This document shows positions 24,001-36,000 of a stretch of DNA of 64,000 nt, one piece after another. This DNA comes from Cyanoderma ruficeps. Its lineage: Eukaryota; Chordata; Aves; Passeriformes; Timaliidae. The notes under the pieces are model-generated. The model saw nothing but the letters and a program-made list of their open reading frames with translations. It made no database searches and was not told the DNA's origin. Both the position numbers and the translations under genes were made by a program. Position 1 is the stretch's first letter; the number at the start of each line of letters is the position of its first letter. Location: NCBI GenBank assembly GCA_008694505.1, contig VZDJ01000594.1, positions 7,569,746-7,633,745 of the forward strand, read 5' to 3'.

Positions 24001-27000
24001 CCACAACAGGCACCAAGGGTGGAGGGAGGACGTTAAGGTCTCTGCCAGCCAGCACCATGCTGGCCCAAACAACAGAGATTTCCACCACTGGTACTGAAAA
24101 TGTCAGCTCTCCAGGCCATTCCCAGTCTTCTTTGGGAACCCAGGGCGGTGGTGGCAGAGGTGCCACCCTGTTGTCCGTGAACCCATTGCTCACAGGCTCA
24201 CCATCTCCTTCAGAAAGCACTTCCCCAGGTGAGCTCTGACCACGCACCAGACACCCACCTGCATGGAGGGTGAGGGCATGCTAGAAGGTGCTGGATGATG
24301 GCATTGGACATTACAGATGAAAATTTCAACTTCCAGAGAAAAATGCATTATCTGTTTCTTATATTTAGCCACCAGGAAAAGCCAGCCTTACTGCCAGAGC
24401 AGTCTGGCCTTGAGATTTGCCGTGTTCTCAGGGACAGCACAATTTCAAGACTGCCCCATTGGCTGGGTTTATAGCAGCAGCAGCCATTCCTGACTCCCAC
24501 CCTGGGCTGCAGAGGCAGTACTTACTGATCCCATACAAACCTGCCATGCTTTCTTTTGAGCACCAGGGCTTTGGGTGCTGTGTGACCTCCCTCTCACTCA
24601 TTTGGGTGCAGAGGTGACAGTGTGGGTGTCTGGTGCCCAGGTGAGGCCTGTGGCGCCGGGAGCAGCACCGAAGGGAAGCAAACACAAAAGTGTTCCCATA
24701 ACTTGTTCCCAGTGCCCTCCCAGGGTGTCCTGCTGTGAGCAGCATCTCCTAGCACTGGAAAGAGCTGTGCCTTCACAGTTAGCATTTTCCACAGGATTGG
24801 ATTTTCTGCCATGTTCTCTCTGTGCCCTCAGCCTGGGGTTGGTGATGGAAGAGAGAACACCTGCTTATTTATAGTTTAGGGTGCACAAATCATTTTGCTT
24901 TTCTCTTTCTTAGCAGACAAGACCTCAGCAATGGGAGGACACCTGCCTCTCACCAGCACACCCAGTGTGGTGACAACTGCCGCCAGTGAGGAGAGCAGCA
25001 CAGTGCCCATGTTGGACACCCATGGAGCTTCCAGTGCCACAGGGAGCTCTGCTCCCTCTCTCCTCCACACCAGCACCCTGGACACGGTCCTGCTGTCGTC
25101 ATCAGCAGCAGAGCCTGGGAAGAGGAGTAATGTTTCACAGAGTGGTGCTGGACTCAGTGAGCTTCCGACAAAGCTGCTGCCTGCATTTTCTCCCAACGTT
25201 TCAGTGCCTTCACCTTCAGCCACAATCTTCATCCACAAGGAAGGGACATCTCAAACCCCGGGGAGCCGCAGCATGTGGAGCACAAAAGCAGAAAGCCTCA
25301 CATCTCAGCCTGGCACAGCTGGGGACATTCGCACCAGCCCTGTCCCATCCTCCACAGCATGGCCTCAAGTGAGACATGTATCATCTGGCCAAGCCCCAGA
25401 GCCCAAGGTCACCAGTACATCCAGGGTCTTCACCTTCTTCTCAACTGCTGCTGAACCTTCCAGTGAGTTTTTCTGAACTCTGGGGTAGCATTTGACTGCC
25501 TGTCCCTTCCCCTCCTCTGTAGGATTGACATAGCTGTTGCAGGTGTCATGGGCAGCATTTATAAGTGGTTGTGGTTCTGCCCAGTGGTGTTTTATATCTC
25601 CAGTTGCTGATGCTTAACAAGAAGGGTCTCACTCTTGAGACATGTAACTTGTTGCTGGAGGACACATTGACTGCCAGTCTGGGTTGGGGTGATAATTATA
25701 AATAACATAAACATACCATTATGACTCTAATGGTACCGATTCCTCGGTATTTGGACAGTCCTGTCTGCTCTGAGATGATAAGTCAGATGCCTGCTTTTCA
25801 ATCCTTTTCCAGCTCCTGGCAGCAGCCATCCCTCCCTGAGCAGCTCAGGTGCTGAGAGGATGTCCAGCCCCGTCACCGATCCCGTGTACAGTTCATCCAT
25901 GTCTGCGGGTGCTGAGGAGAGGACGCTGCACTCGGTGACAGATGGCACGTTGGCTGGTGGCATGGAGAGCTCTTCTTTCCGTGCCAAAGCTCCCAGCTCT
26001 CCAGGGCCGTCTGAGCCAGCCCTGGTGGAGCAGGGCAGGACAGCCAATGCCTCCACCAGCAGCGGGGGTTTCACGGGCCTTGCGACGGAGACGGTGTTCG
26101 TACGCTCTGCCAAGACACCCACTTCCTCTTCTTTCCAAAACAGTCTCACAAGTAAGTTAGTGTCTCCTGCTGTACTTTTGGGGGTAATTCACATTCTCCA
26201 GTTTTTCAGTATGTTGTGCATATATTTCTCATTCATTACTACATTCAGTACCAACTGTGGGTTCACTCAGGGGGATGTTTCCATTAAAGGACTCAAAATC
26301 AGATGCCACACAGATGGGGAACTCTTCCAGAAGCAGAGCCATAAACCCTCCTGTTTTGATGGCTGCATTACTTTTTTTGGCATCATAACTGGTTTGTTTG
26401 GTGTGATGGTTTCAGAAGTGTTTTATGATGACCTAAGTCAGTTGTAGAATTAAAGCAAAATTTCAATACCATTTTTTAAATTTTTTTTTAAGTTGGCTGA
26501 ACTTAGCTTTGCATCCTGAAATTGGTATTATAAGATTGATTCCACCTTTTATGCTAAAGAATCTGATTTTTTTGCAGGCTGATGTGCTGTTCATTTAGGT
26601 TTTGCTGGCTGCAAAGTTTTAAATCACTGGGTTCTTGATAAGCTGCAAATTAACATAATGTTATAATTTCATCTTGCAGAGGCATGAAGTTCACTGTGTC
26701 TAAAAACAAACTGACTGAACAAGATGGATATTCTGTAGATGGGAATGGAGGATAAGAGGGAGAGGATATGAGTTTTGTAAATTATGAGTGATAAAGAGAA
26801 CAATTGGGTTTTCCTGCTTAGCTTGCCACAAATATCATGGAATGCTAAGAGCTCGATCACTTTAGGAAAGCAATATGTGAAGAAAAGTGATTTGGAAACC
26901 TACACATTTCAGGGGAGTCTTGTGTCTGTCAGGGTTCACCATTTTAGAATCAATTAAGGCATGCATAAGACTCCTAATCCCATAACTATGCTTGAATGGT

Positions 27001-30000
27001 GCTTGAAATTTTTAGAAAGTCATGAACAGGTTCACAGACAAGAACACCCTATTTAGCAAACAGTTTTAATATGACATCAAAATGCTGTTATATTACTCTG
27101 CCCTTCTAACATTTTTTGTCCTTTTACTCCAGACTTTTCAGGTAGCCATCAGCCAGTCAGTAGCATCGATGCTGAGAAAAGGACCTCGGTTTCTCACACA
27201 GATGGCACATACATTTCAACCACATATACCAGAGGAGGAGAAAGGACCCTCCTGTCAATCTCCAACAGCAGCACCTCTGCTGACTCCTCAGAAAGCTCCA
27301 CCTTTTTTTCTGAAATTTCCAGCCCTTTTGATGCCTCACAATCATCAGTGGCTCATGACAGGCACACCAATGCATCAAACAGTAGCAGTTTTGTTGAACC
27401 GTCTACGGAGCCGTTGCTGGTGATCCCTTCCAAACCATCGACGTCTGCTTCTACAGGCAGCATAGACAATACAACTCTATTCAACACTGACTCTGAGTTG
27501 TTGACCACTGACAGATCATCTCTGTCTTCATCAGCATTTCCAGCCTCTTCCTCACTGTCATCACTGCAGCACTCGCTGTCATCAACACCGCCACCAACTC
27601 ATCTCTTTACTCTGTCAGAATCACCTGAGCCACGCTCGCCCTCTGTGATGGCATCTTCACCCCCTCCGCAGGCTTTGTCATCCTCCTTGCCCACTTCTTC
27701 CTTGGCCTCTCCATCTTACTCATTAGCATCTTTACTGTCTGTGTTTTCATCACCCTCCTCCACCTCGCAGTCCAGTGAGAGTGATCAAGCAACTGTCACT
27801 GTGGCTACGAGCGTGGTCAGGCAGGTGCCCTCCACAGCTGCCACAGCCAGGAGCTCCCCCAGAGAGACCAGCAAGCCCGATGTCACACACCAGCCCCAAA
27901 AGAGCACCACCTTCAGTCCCACCAGGTCCCCTCTCCCTACGGCACCCATGGAGTTGCTTGGTGGACGTGTCGTGTCTGTGTCCGCTCCCGTGACAGTAAC
28001 AGAGACTGCCTCGCCTAGAGATGCCACCACCCAAGGGGACAGCTTTGGGAAGGCAACCCCGCTGCTCACTACAGCCAGTGTTGGTCTGCAGGCTGATCCA
28101 ACAGATGCACCCCTCAGTCCCTCACCAAGTGCAGCAAATCACAGCAGCATTGTCCCCACAGTGGCAGTGACCACAGTGAAACCTCCTATGCTGACAACGC
28201 CGGCCGGTCGCTGGCCCACCCCAGGTGAGGCCAGCACTGTGAAAGACCACAGGACCCAGACACCCACGGCCACTAAGCACAGTTATACCACTGGTAAAAG
28301 CACAGAAGCTGTGGATCACACCACCGCAAAGCCTGGTAAAGTCACTGAGGAAAACCTCCATGTTACAAGTCCTTCTGAAGCCCCTCCAACCATCAAGACC
28401 ACTGTGAGCATTTCAACTACTTTGGCTGCTACCAAACCAACCACTGTTCCTCCACCGAGCAGCACAGTCGGGCTGAGGACGTCACCTCCAGCAACAGGTA
28501 ATGTGTACAATGGCTCTCACCAGTGGTGGGGCCAGGAACAAACAGGGCAGGAACATCTGGGTCCCTTTAAGAGTTTTCAAAGAGTTGTGTGTGCATGTAT
28601 GTATGACAAGTCTGTTGTCAGCAGCGTTTGGGGGCAGTAACTCACCTCTGGGTTGATTTTTTTTAAGCTAAGGGTTTAGCAATCAAGTTGAATGCTGAAG
28701 TAAGGGTGAGCACTTTGGTGAACATTTCTGTTAGAAAGATTAAGCTGAAATTTGACAGTTTCAAGAAAATAAAGCTGATTGGCCTTAAAACGTTATATTT
28801 GTTGATAGGTTAACAAATAATAACAATTGATAATGATTGATACCTGTCTTACTAATGAGAAAGTGCACTTGGTATTTGTGTTGAAACTGATTCTCATATT
28901 ATAATCTATGGTTGTTTTCTCTCCATCTCACTAAATACTAATCTTCTACTTAGGGGGCTGATGCTTCTTCTCGTAGGCTATGTACCATGGTCTTGCTGAG
29001 TGTGGTGTTGTAGTAATTTATTACCACTGCCAGTCTCCTTATCTTCTCAAGTAAATATATTTGCTGAAGTCTTATATGAAAGGAAATTGACTTTGTGTTT
29101 GAAGTTCAGAGCCCAGCCATCATGCCATTGTAGGATATTGTGTGTGCTAAAGGCATTAATCTTAGTGAAATATTTGCAATAATATATATTCCATCCAATA
29201 ATTAAGTATTTAAAGGTTATTTCTCAGCCTGATTGGTTTTAATTATAGCCATAGCTTCATGCAAAAAAAATAAAAAAATAATAACTTTACTGGAATGAAT
29301 TCTTTTTAAATTGAAAAATTAAGGTGATTCATCCTGTTTAGCAACTGATTCACACTTTTGCCAAATTATTCTTTCCTTTCAAAACTGAGATTTGCCATTT
29401 AGCAGAATGAAAAAGATCCTTCTGCTGTCTTGGACATGGTGCTTTGTACGTGGACAATCAGTGCCCTGAGAGAAGCTGCCCTGATCTCTGCTGTGCAAAG
29501 CACAAACTGAAGGATGGCAAAGTCAAAGCCATTGGTTTAAATCACACCCACTCATTTCTGGCTTCTTAGATTAGAGTCACCAAATCTGCCTCTCACTGCT
29601 GCTGAGGTAGCTGTGCCAGGCTAGTCCAGGTATGAGATTGCATCGAGTGGTGTGTTCCAGTGCAGGGTTTGGCTCAGGGCTGTCAGGTCTGTGTGGTGCC
29701 GTGGGTTATTGCAGCGCCACCAGAAACGCTCACACGGGTTTGGCTCCTGCGCTTGCTGCTTTAACCACAGTCTGTCCTTCCTGCCTCGGCTGCAGCACTC
29801 AGGAGCAGCCACAAGAGAGCTGCAAGTGGTGTGCAAGATGTCTTGCTGGTCTTGTAGAGCCTTGTCACTGACAAGTCCACAGCCCTTGTCTATGGTCTGC
29901 CCTAGTGGGTGTGTGTGATGTGTGTTGGTGCTCATGTGAGTCATAGACGCAGCAAGAGGAACTTTTTTGTCCAGGATATCTTTTTTCCTTTTTTTTTTTT

Positions 30001-33000
30001 TCCCAAGAGGAAATATTGGATATATTCTTCAGAATTTGCAGTTTGAGTTTTGTAATCTATGAAGCATCTGAGATTACAGTCCTTAATCCCCTGAGACATC
30101 ATATTATCACAGTGGTGTCTGCTCCCCCAAGCTCTTGCTCACCCAGCAGGAAGGCCACTGTGAGTGGTGGCACAGGCAGGAATCACTGCTGTGACCATCC
30201 CCAGGCTGGCATGGAGGAGCTCTGGAAAAGGAAGTGATTGCAGCCAGGGCTGCCTCCACTATTCCTGGGTAATCTACAGACTGGATCAGTGCTCAAGCAC
30301 TATTTTTGGAGCAGAGAAACAGGACTTGGATGAAAAGGGCAGGACTTTGGTGAGGCAGCCCATGCTCACATGTGTAGCTTGGGCTGTTGAGGTTCCTTCT
30401 TTGGTCTTCTCATGCATAAACTGTTGGGTTGTTTGTCTTTGGAAAGAACTCTGAGATCCTTTGATGAGCAGTGCTGTAGAGCAGTTGGATGTTCACATTA
30501 ACATGGATCCATGCTAGACCCCAAGGGCTTTTGAATGAATATTCAAATGGTTTATATTTATTCTTTCAGCTCCAACAGAATAATTAGGAACAGCATAAAT
30601 ATTAAGTGCAAATGATGCAATGAAGCATCTGATAATACTCAAGGAGCCACAGATGGGGAGTCAAGTTCATCTCTTTTAGCCCAACAGTTGATGATTTTTG
30701 TGATTCTGTAAATATAATCTGTTTTGTTTTGTTTTTAACTTTTATAGAGGTGGATAAATGTCTTTCCAACCCTTGTCCTGCACTGGCCACCTGCAACAAC
30801 ACCCATGGCTCCTATATCTGTCAGTGTCCTCTTGGATATGAGCTGGAAAAAGGAAAGTGCAATTTAGGTAAGAAAACAAAAGTGAAAAAGCAGGGATGGT
30901 AATAATTATCTTTAATCCTCTAAAATAAATTGACTTAGGCTCAAACTAGTTCAGGAGCTTAATGTTCCTCCCAACCACCCCTTTTATCTGAGCCTTTTAG
31001 TGTTTATACAAGTGTGGTGTCTAATGCCTGTTGTGTTGGGCTGCCTGGGGAGCAGGCAGAGATATCTGACTGCTTCTTAAAAACGCAGCAGTGGAGTGGT
31101 GGGCTCAGGCTTGTCAGTAAGAACAGAGCTGCCCCTTCTGTTCCTGATGTGTTTTAAAACTCCCGAAAGGCATTCAGCAGCTTATCAGCCCTGCAGACTC
31201 CTGTGAAGGCACTTGGCTTGGGAGAAGCGAGTGGGGCTGTTGTGTAACCTGGCTTCAGCCATGTGTGGAAAGTTAAGCAGCCGTGAAAGTCTTTGTAAGA
31301 TCAAGGTCTCGTTTCATGCCTTTAGCATTTTTTGAGCAGCACAGTTATTAGCTGGAAACTCAGGTTCTGACCCCTTCCTTTCTATTAGAGGACTCTGAGT
31401 CTCAAGGACTTACAATATCCCATTGTAAAGGGGAATTTGTTTTCAGAGATTTTCTTCTCACCCTTAATCAACGGGGATTAGAGGCATGGAAATTTTGCTA
31501 AGGAAACATGGTTGAGGTGTCCCTGAAGAGTGTTTTGAAACATTTCTTCAAGTTGGAATATGTCAGCTTCTGATTTAGAGACTTGTTTTGATTATGCCTT
31601 CAACTGGGGTATGGACAGATTATATAAACACTGTGAAGGTGATTCTCATCATAATTTTTGTCTGGAGTTGTTACGTTAGAGGTGTATGATATACAATTTG
31701 TGATGAAGATAGGTTCAGTGGATGGGAAAAATTGGAAAGAATTGGAGACTTTATAATGTTATCTGCAACTGTATCTGTTTTTCTGGTGGAACATAAAGCT
31801 GGAGTTCTGAGTTCTCATTTCCACTGAGTATCCCATGACACTTAATACAAGATTTAGGGGTATTATCTCTGAAAGTCTGGACAACTCAGATTATTGCATT
31901 CTGCTGCTGTGAATCAAATATGAATCTAAGCACAGAAAAATGCATCTTTTGGACCTCTTTTCAAATGTCATTGCTCATTCTCTCCAGCAGTTTGAAAAAT
32001 GAAAATGTCCTTTCTACAGTGCTTTATTTTGACTTGCTAATTTGATTTCCTGCCATTGCATGGAGGAGTAAAAGATTTGACATGTTTACCCCAAATTATC
32101 ATAAATAGCTTTGGTACCTGACACTGTCTTCTTACTAAATTTACCCATCTCTCTCTGTGTTCAGGGATCTATTTAAGTTAGTTTGTGCCTCTGCGTGAAA
32201 TGTATGAACACTGAAGTGAAATGCTGTCTGTTCATCAACACTGAGCTCTGGAATTTGACTGGGACTGTGGGAACATTGCAGCAACCCTTGGGAAAAAAAC
32301 CCAAGGCTGTGACTTTGCTTTACTGGGGCAGTGACTCTGAGATCTGAGTTTTCTCTATGCCTTGTAAAGGGATTTTCTGTGCAAGCAGCCTCTCATGTAA
32401 GGCAGATGAAAGCTTGCAGATACTACATGTGGCACAGAGAAGTGTCCTAACTAACTTGTCTTATTCTACTTTTTAGTGAGAATATTTATTGGCCAGGTTC
32501 CCCTGAAACTTAATATCACCCATGGGAAGTACACAGAGCTCTTCCACATTGAGAGGGAGATCCTGGAGATGGTGAGTGTCCTTGCTGGGACTTTGGGAAT
32601 CCTGATGGGACAAGTCCCCTTCACTCCTCTTATGATTGTCACATTCCCCAGCCTTCAGTTGTAGGCACATGGCTCTTGGTCAATTGAGAGAGCCAATACT
32701 GTTGGCTTCCCCAGAGGCTGTGCCATCCATAGCTCCAAAAGGACCCATGGGCTGGGTATAGGTACATCTCTGTGCAGTTCTCATCCAGATCACTGCATAC
32801 ACAAATTCATCCTGTTTGTGGTTCCTGGGCTGGGTGCACTTCATTCCAGCTCTTCGGAGCAGGTGATTTGGAGGTGCTGCCAAAGGAAGGGGGTGCTGGA
32901 TGGAGTCACTGTGATGCTGCCTGCACAGCTTGTGCTGGGGAGTAAATACAAACAACTGCACAGATCCAGGGTCGGGGAAGATCTGCAGTCTCCAAGGGTG

Positions 33001-36000
33001 CTGCTTTGAGGTCAGCCTTGCACAAGGCTCTCTCCCTGCTGACATCTGTCTCATGCCTGACCTTTGTGGTCATTACACAGCAGGGCCACAGGCACATGCT
33101 CATGCCAAAATCCCCATGGCTTTGTTCTTGTCCAAGGCTGTGCAATGGTGACTTTGTCCACCCCTTACTGGCAACAGGGCAGTGCATCTCTCTTATAGAG
33201 CAGATGAACCCCTGTGATGCTCAGAACCCCCTTGGTCTCAGCAGACATCTCTGGGGAACACAAAGGATGGTGTCAGGGACCCAGGAGGACAGTCCCATCC
33301 TACATCCCATGGGGCTGCCTCCTTCCATCATCCTCTGGGGCACTAACAGCTGCTCTGTTCCTCCTTGCAGCTCAACGCATCACTGTCAGGCTTGCCAGGA
33401 TACCACCACTCCACAGTTAAGGCAAGCAGGTAAGGCTAAGGCTACCAGGGGAAGAATGAGAATCTTGAGCATTTGAGATCTTCAACTTGAGATCCACACT
33501 CTCTGTTTTGAGTCAGTGCTGGGTTGGATACAGCCCAGCCTGGCAGTGGTACAGGGCGTGAGGAATGCCTGACCAGCTTGCCAGGTTCACCTGGTACTCT
33601 CCTCCTGACCTGAGTAGCTTGGGGATGGGCTGCCAGGAGGGATTTATGACTGGTTCCAAAGTGACCTACCAGCATCTCTTCCAGCTCCATATTCTCCTCT
33701 CTGTGCATTGGTTAGTCCTGGTTTTAAGGTCTGTTGCAGTGCGTGGCTCTTTCAGTGTGCATGCAGTGCTGTGTGTGTGATAAGCATCTCTTGTGTCAAT
33801 AGGAGTCCTATGTAGAAGGTGCTAATGATGACATCAGACCAACTTGTGATACTCAGGGCTGTTTTGTTTTGTTTTTGTTGTTAGGGAGGCAAATCTTGTG
33901 CACGTTTCGGTGCAATCCACATTCTCTTTAGCATCCAACGTGACTTTCTTCGATGTTATCGGCAGTGTGAAAAGCTACATTCGAGCTTGCAAATCCCCCA
34001 CTGAAGCCTGCCAGTTCATCTCCAGCCTGAAATCACTCCACAGAGGTAAATAGCGTCTGGAAGGACCTTGGCAGGAGGGGAAAGGGATGTTTTATTTGGA
34101 TCCTTTTATAAAAGGGGGAGAACGTTCTGTCATTTGGAAAAACTCCCTCTGAATCTTTTTATCTTACTTAAATGGGAGTCATCTTAAGAACCTCCCAGTA
34201 CAAAAGGGATGCAGATACCAAGCCTTATCTTTGCCACATGTGTGAGAAATCTGCCTCTCTGTGAAAATATTGTGCAGCACAGGATTAGAGACATTGTAGG
34301 GCAGCCTTTCATCTCTGAGATGTGACAGTGGGCCCAGCCAGATCAAAAACCCGTAAGTCTTAATTTCACACACACGGCTGGGAGCCAGGGAAATGGTGTG
34401 AAAGCCAAGACACAAAACCCCATCAGTGAACTCGATTGGAGCTGCTGAGGCTGCACAGTGAACTCTGCTCTCCTGCCTGCCCAGTTCCAGTGTTGCAGGT
34501 TGTAAAATGGTTCACAAGCAAGACCTTTCCATTTCTGTACTGAATCCTTTATCTGCCCCAGGGGAATGTGGATACAGCACAGAAAGATGTGGAGAATGAC
34601 ACCAGTGTTGTGTGTGACCTTCTCCAGGTAGACCCCAACGCTGTGCCCTGGCATCTCCCAGTTCTCACTTCCTGAGGGGGTTATGGAGGAGATTTATCTG
34701 TGAGAGGTACCTCAGGATCCCTGAAAGAGTTTCCTGCAAGGAAACTGCTGCACGTGGCGTTTTATGACTTTGGGGTTCAAGGCTTTAGGGTTTGGCCTTG
34801 AGGAGGATGAAGGGTGGCAACACTTAGCCTGGGTTTAGTGGGAACCCCCCGGTATCATTTTGGCAAAGAAAACATGCAGATGAGAAGTTTAGTGTGTGCT
34901 TTTATTGCAGTGTGCTGTATTTTAAAGCCATACTCTGCCCATGGATTGCTTCAAATTATTTGGGTAAACCTGCTCGGATTACACTTACCCATTACTTCTG
35001 ATACAGTGATTCTGTAAAGTCAGCTTCTAACTTGAAATAAGCAGAGTAAGAAACAAATTATATTCTTGTGTAAGTACCTAAAAAGAAAAAGTCAGATTAA
35101 AAAAAAATAATTTATCTAGCAAGGAGAGGTTTATAAAAGGAGAGTGCCAAATGAGTGACATATTTTCCATAAAATGCTATTTCTCACCAATATTTATTCA
35201 TTCCATTTAGTCTGGCCTCCCAGTAAAAAATGTAAATTTGATGTCACAATTTCCATCAGTTATCCACAGTTCTGCTGAATGCTCATTGTAACAAGTCGGG
35301 TTTTCTAAATTAAAACACTGCTTCAAAGTACTGTAAATGAAAGTACAAATTTTTTGTTTGAAAAATGAGAAGATCCAGTGCTTAATGCTGAAATGGAAAA
35401 GAATTGGTTCGGTCTAAGCAAAACATTTAGCTTGATATAAACTTAAAAACTGATTTGTTGAACTGTGTCAGGGGATGAATGTGTTTGAGCTTGAGCCAAA
35501 CCAGATTTCTCCTTTTCATTTCCCCTTCTGCTTCCGAACTGAAACATTTATTATCCACCCCCTCTATTTGCCTGTACAAATGGTGGTAGATACACAAGAA
35601 ATGGTGACATAGGGTAATGGGGACTCCCTCCTAATGGAACAAATATTGCTAAAAAAAATGAAAAAAAAAAAGAAATTAAAGCAGCACATCAGCTGAGGGG
35701 GATGCCCAGGTAAAGCAAATGTCCATAATGGTGGGTTCAGAGAGAACCATGCTGATGTTGGCCACCTCTTCCCAACAGCTGGCAGCTTGTGCAGGCAGAA
35801 AGACCCTGAATGTGACAAGGAAACTTCAGAATGCACCGACTTTGATGGAATTGCTCTCTGCCAGTGCAAAAGTGGGTACTTCAAATACAACAAGATGGAC
35901 CACTCCTGCAGAGGTATTGCTCTTAATGGGGTATATTTTGCCTGAATTTTCCTCAAAATTTTTTTGTTCCAGTGGAAATGAGTGTGTGGATGTAGTGCTG

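Noticed and set aside
28498..28640. Continuation of the exon J frame past 28497
   Set aside because: A good phase-1 donor at 28498 joins in frame to the EGF exon. The extension to the stop at 28640 is intron read-through.
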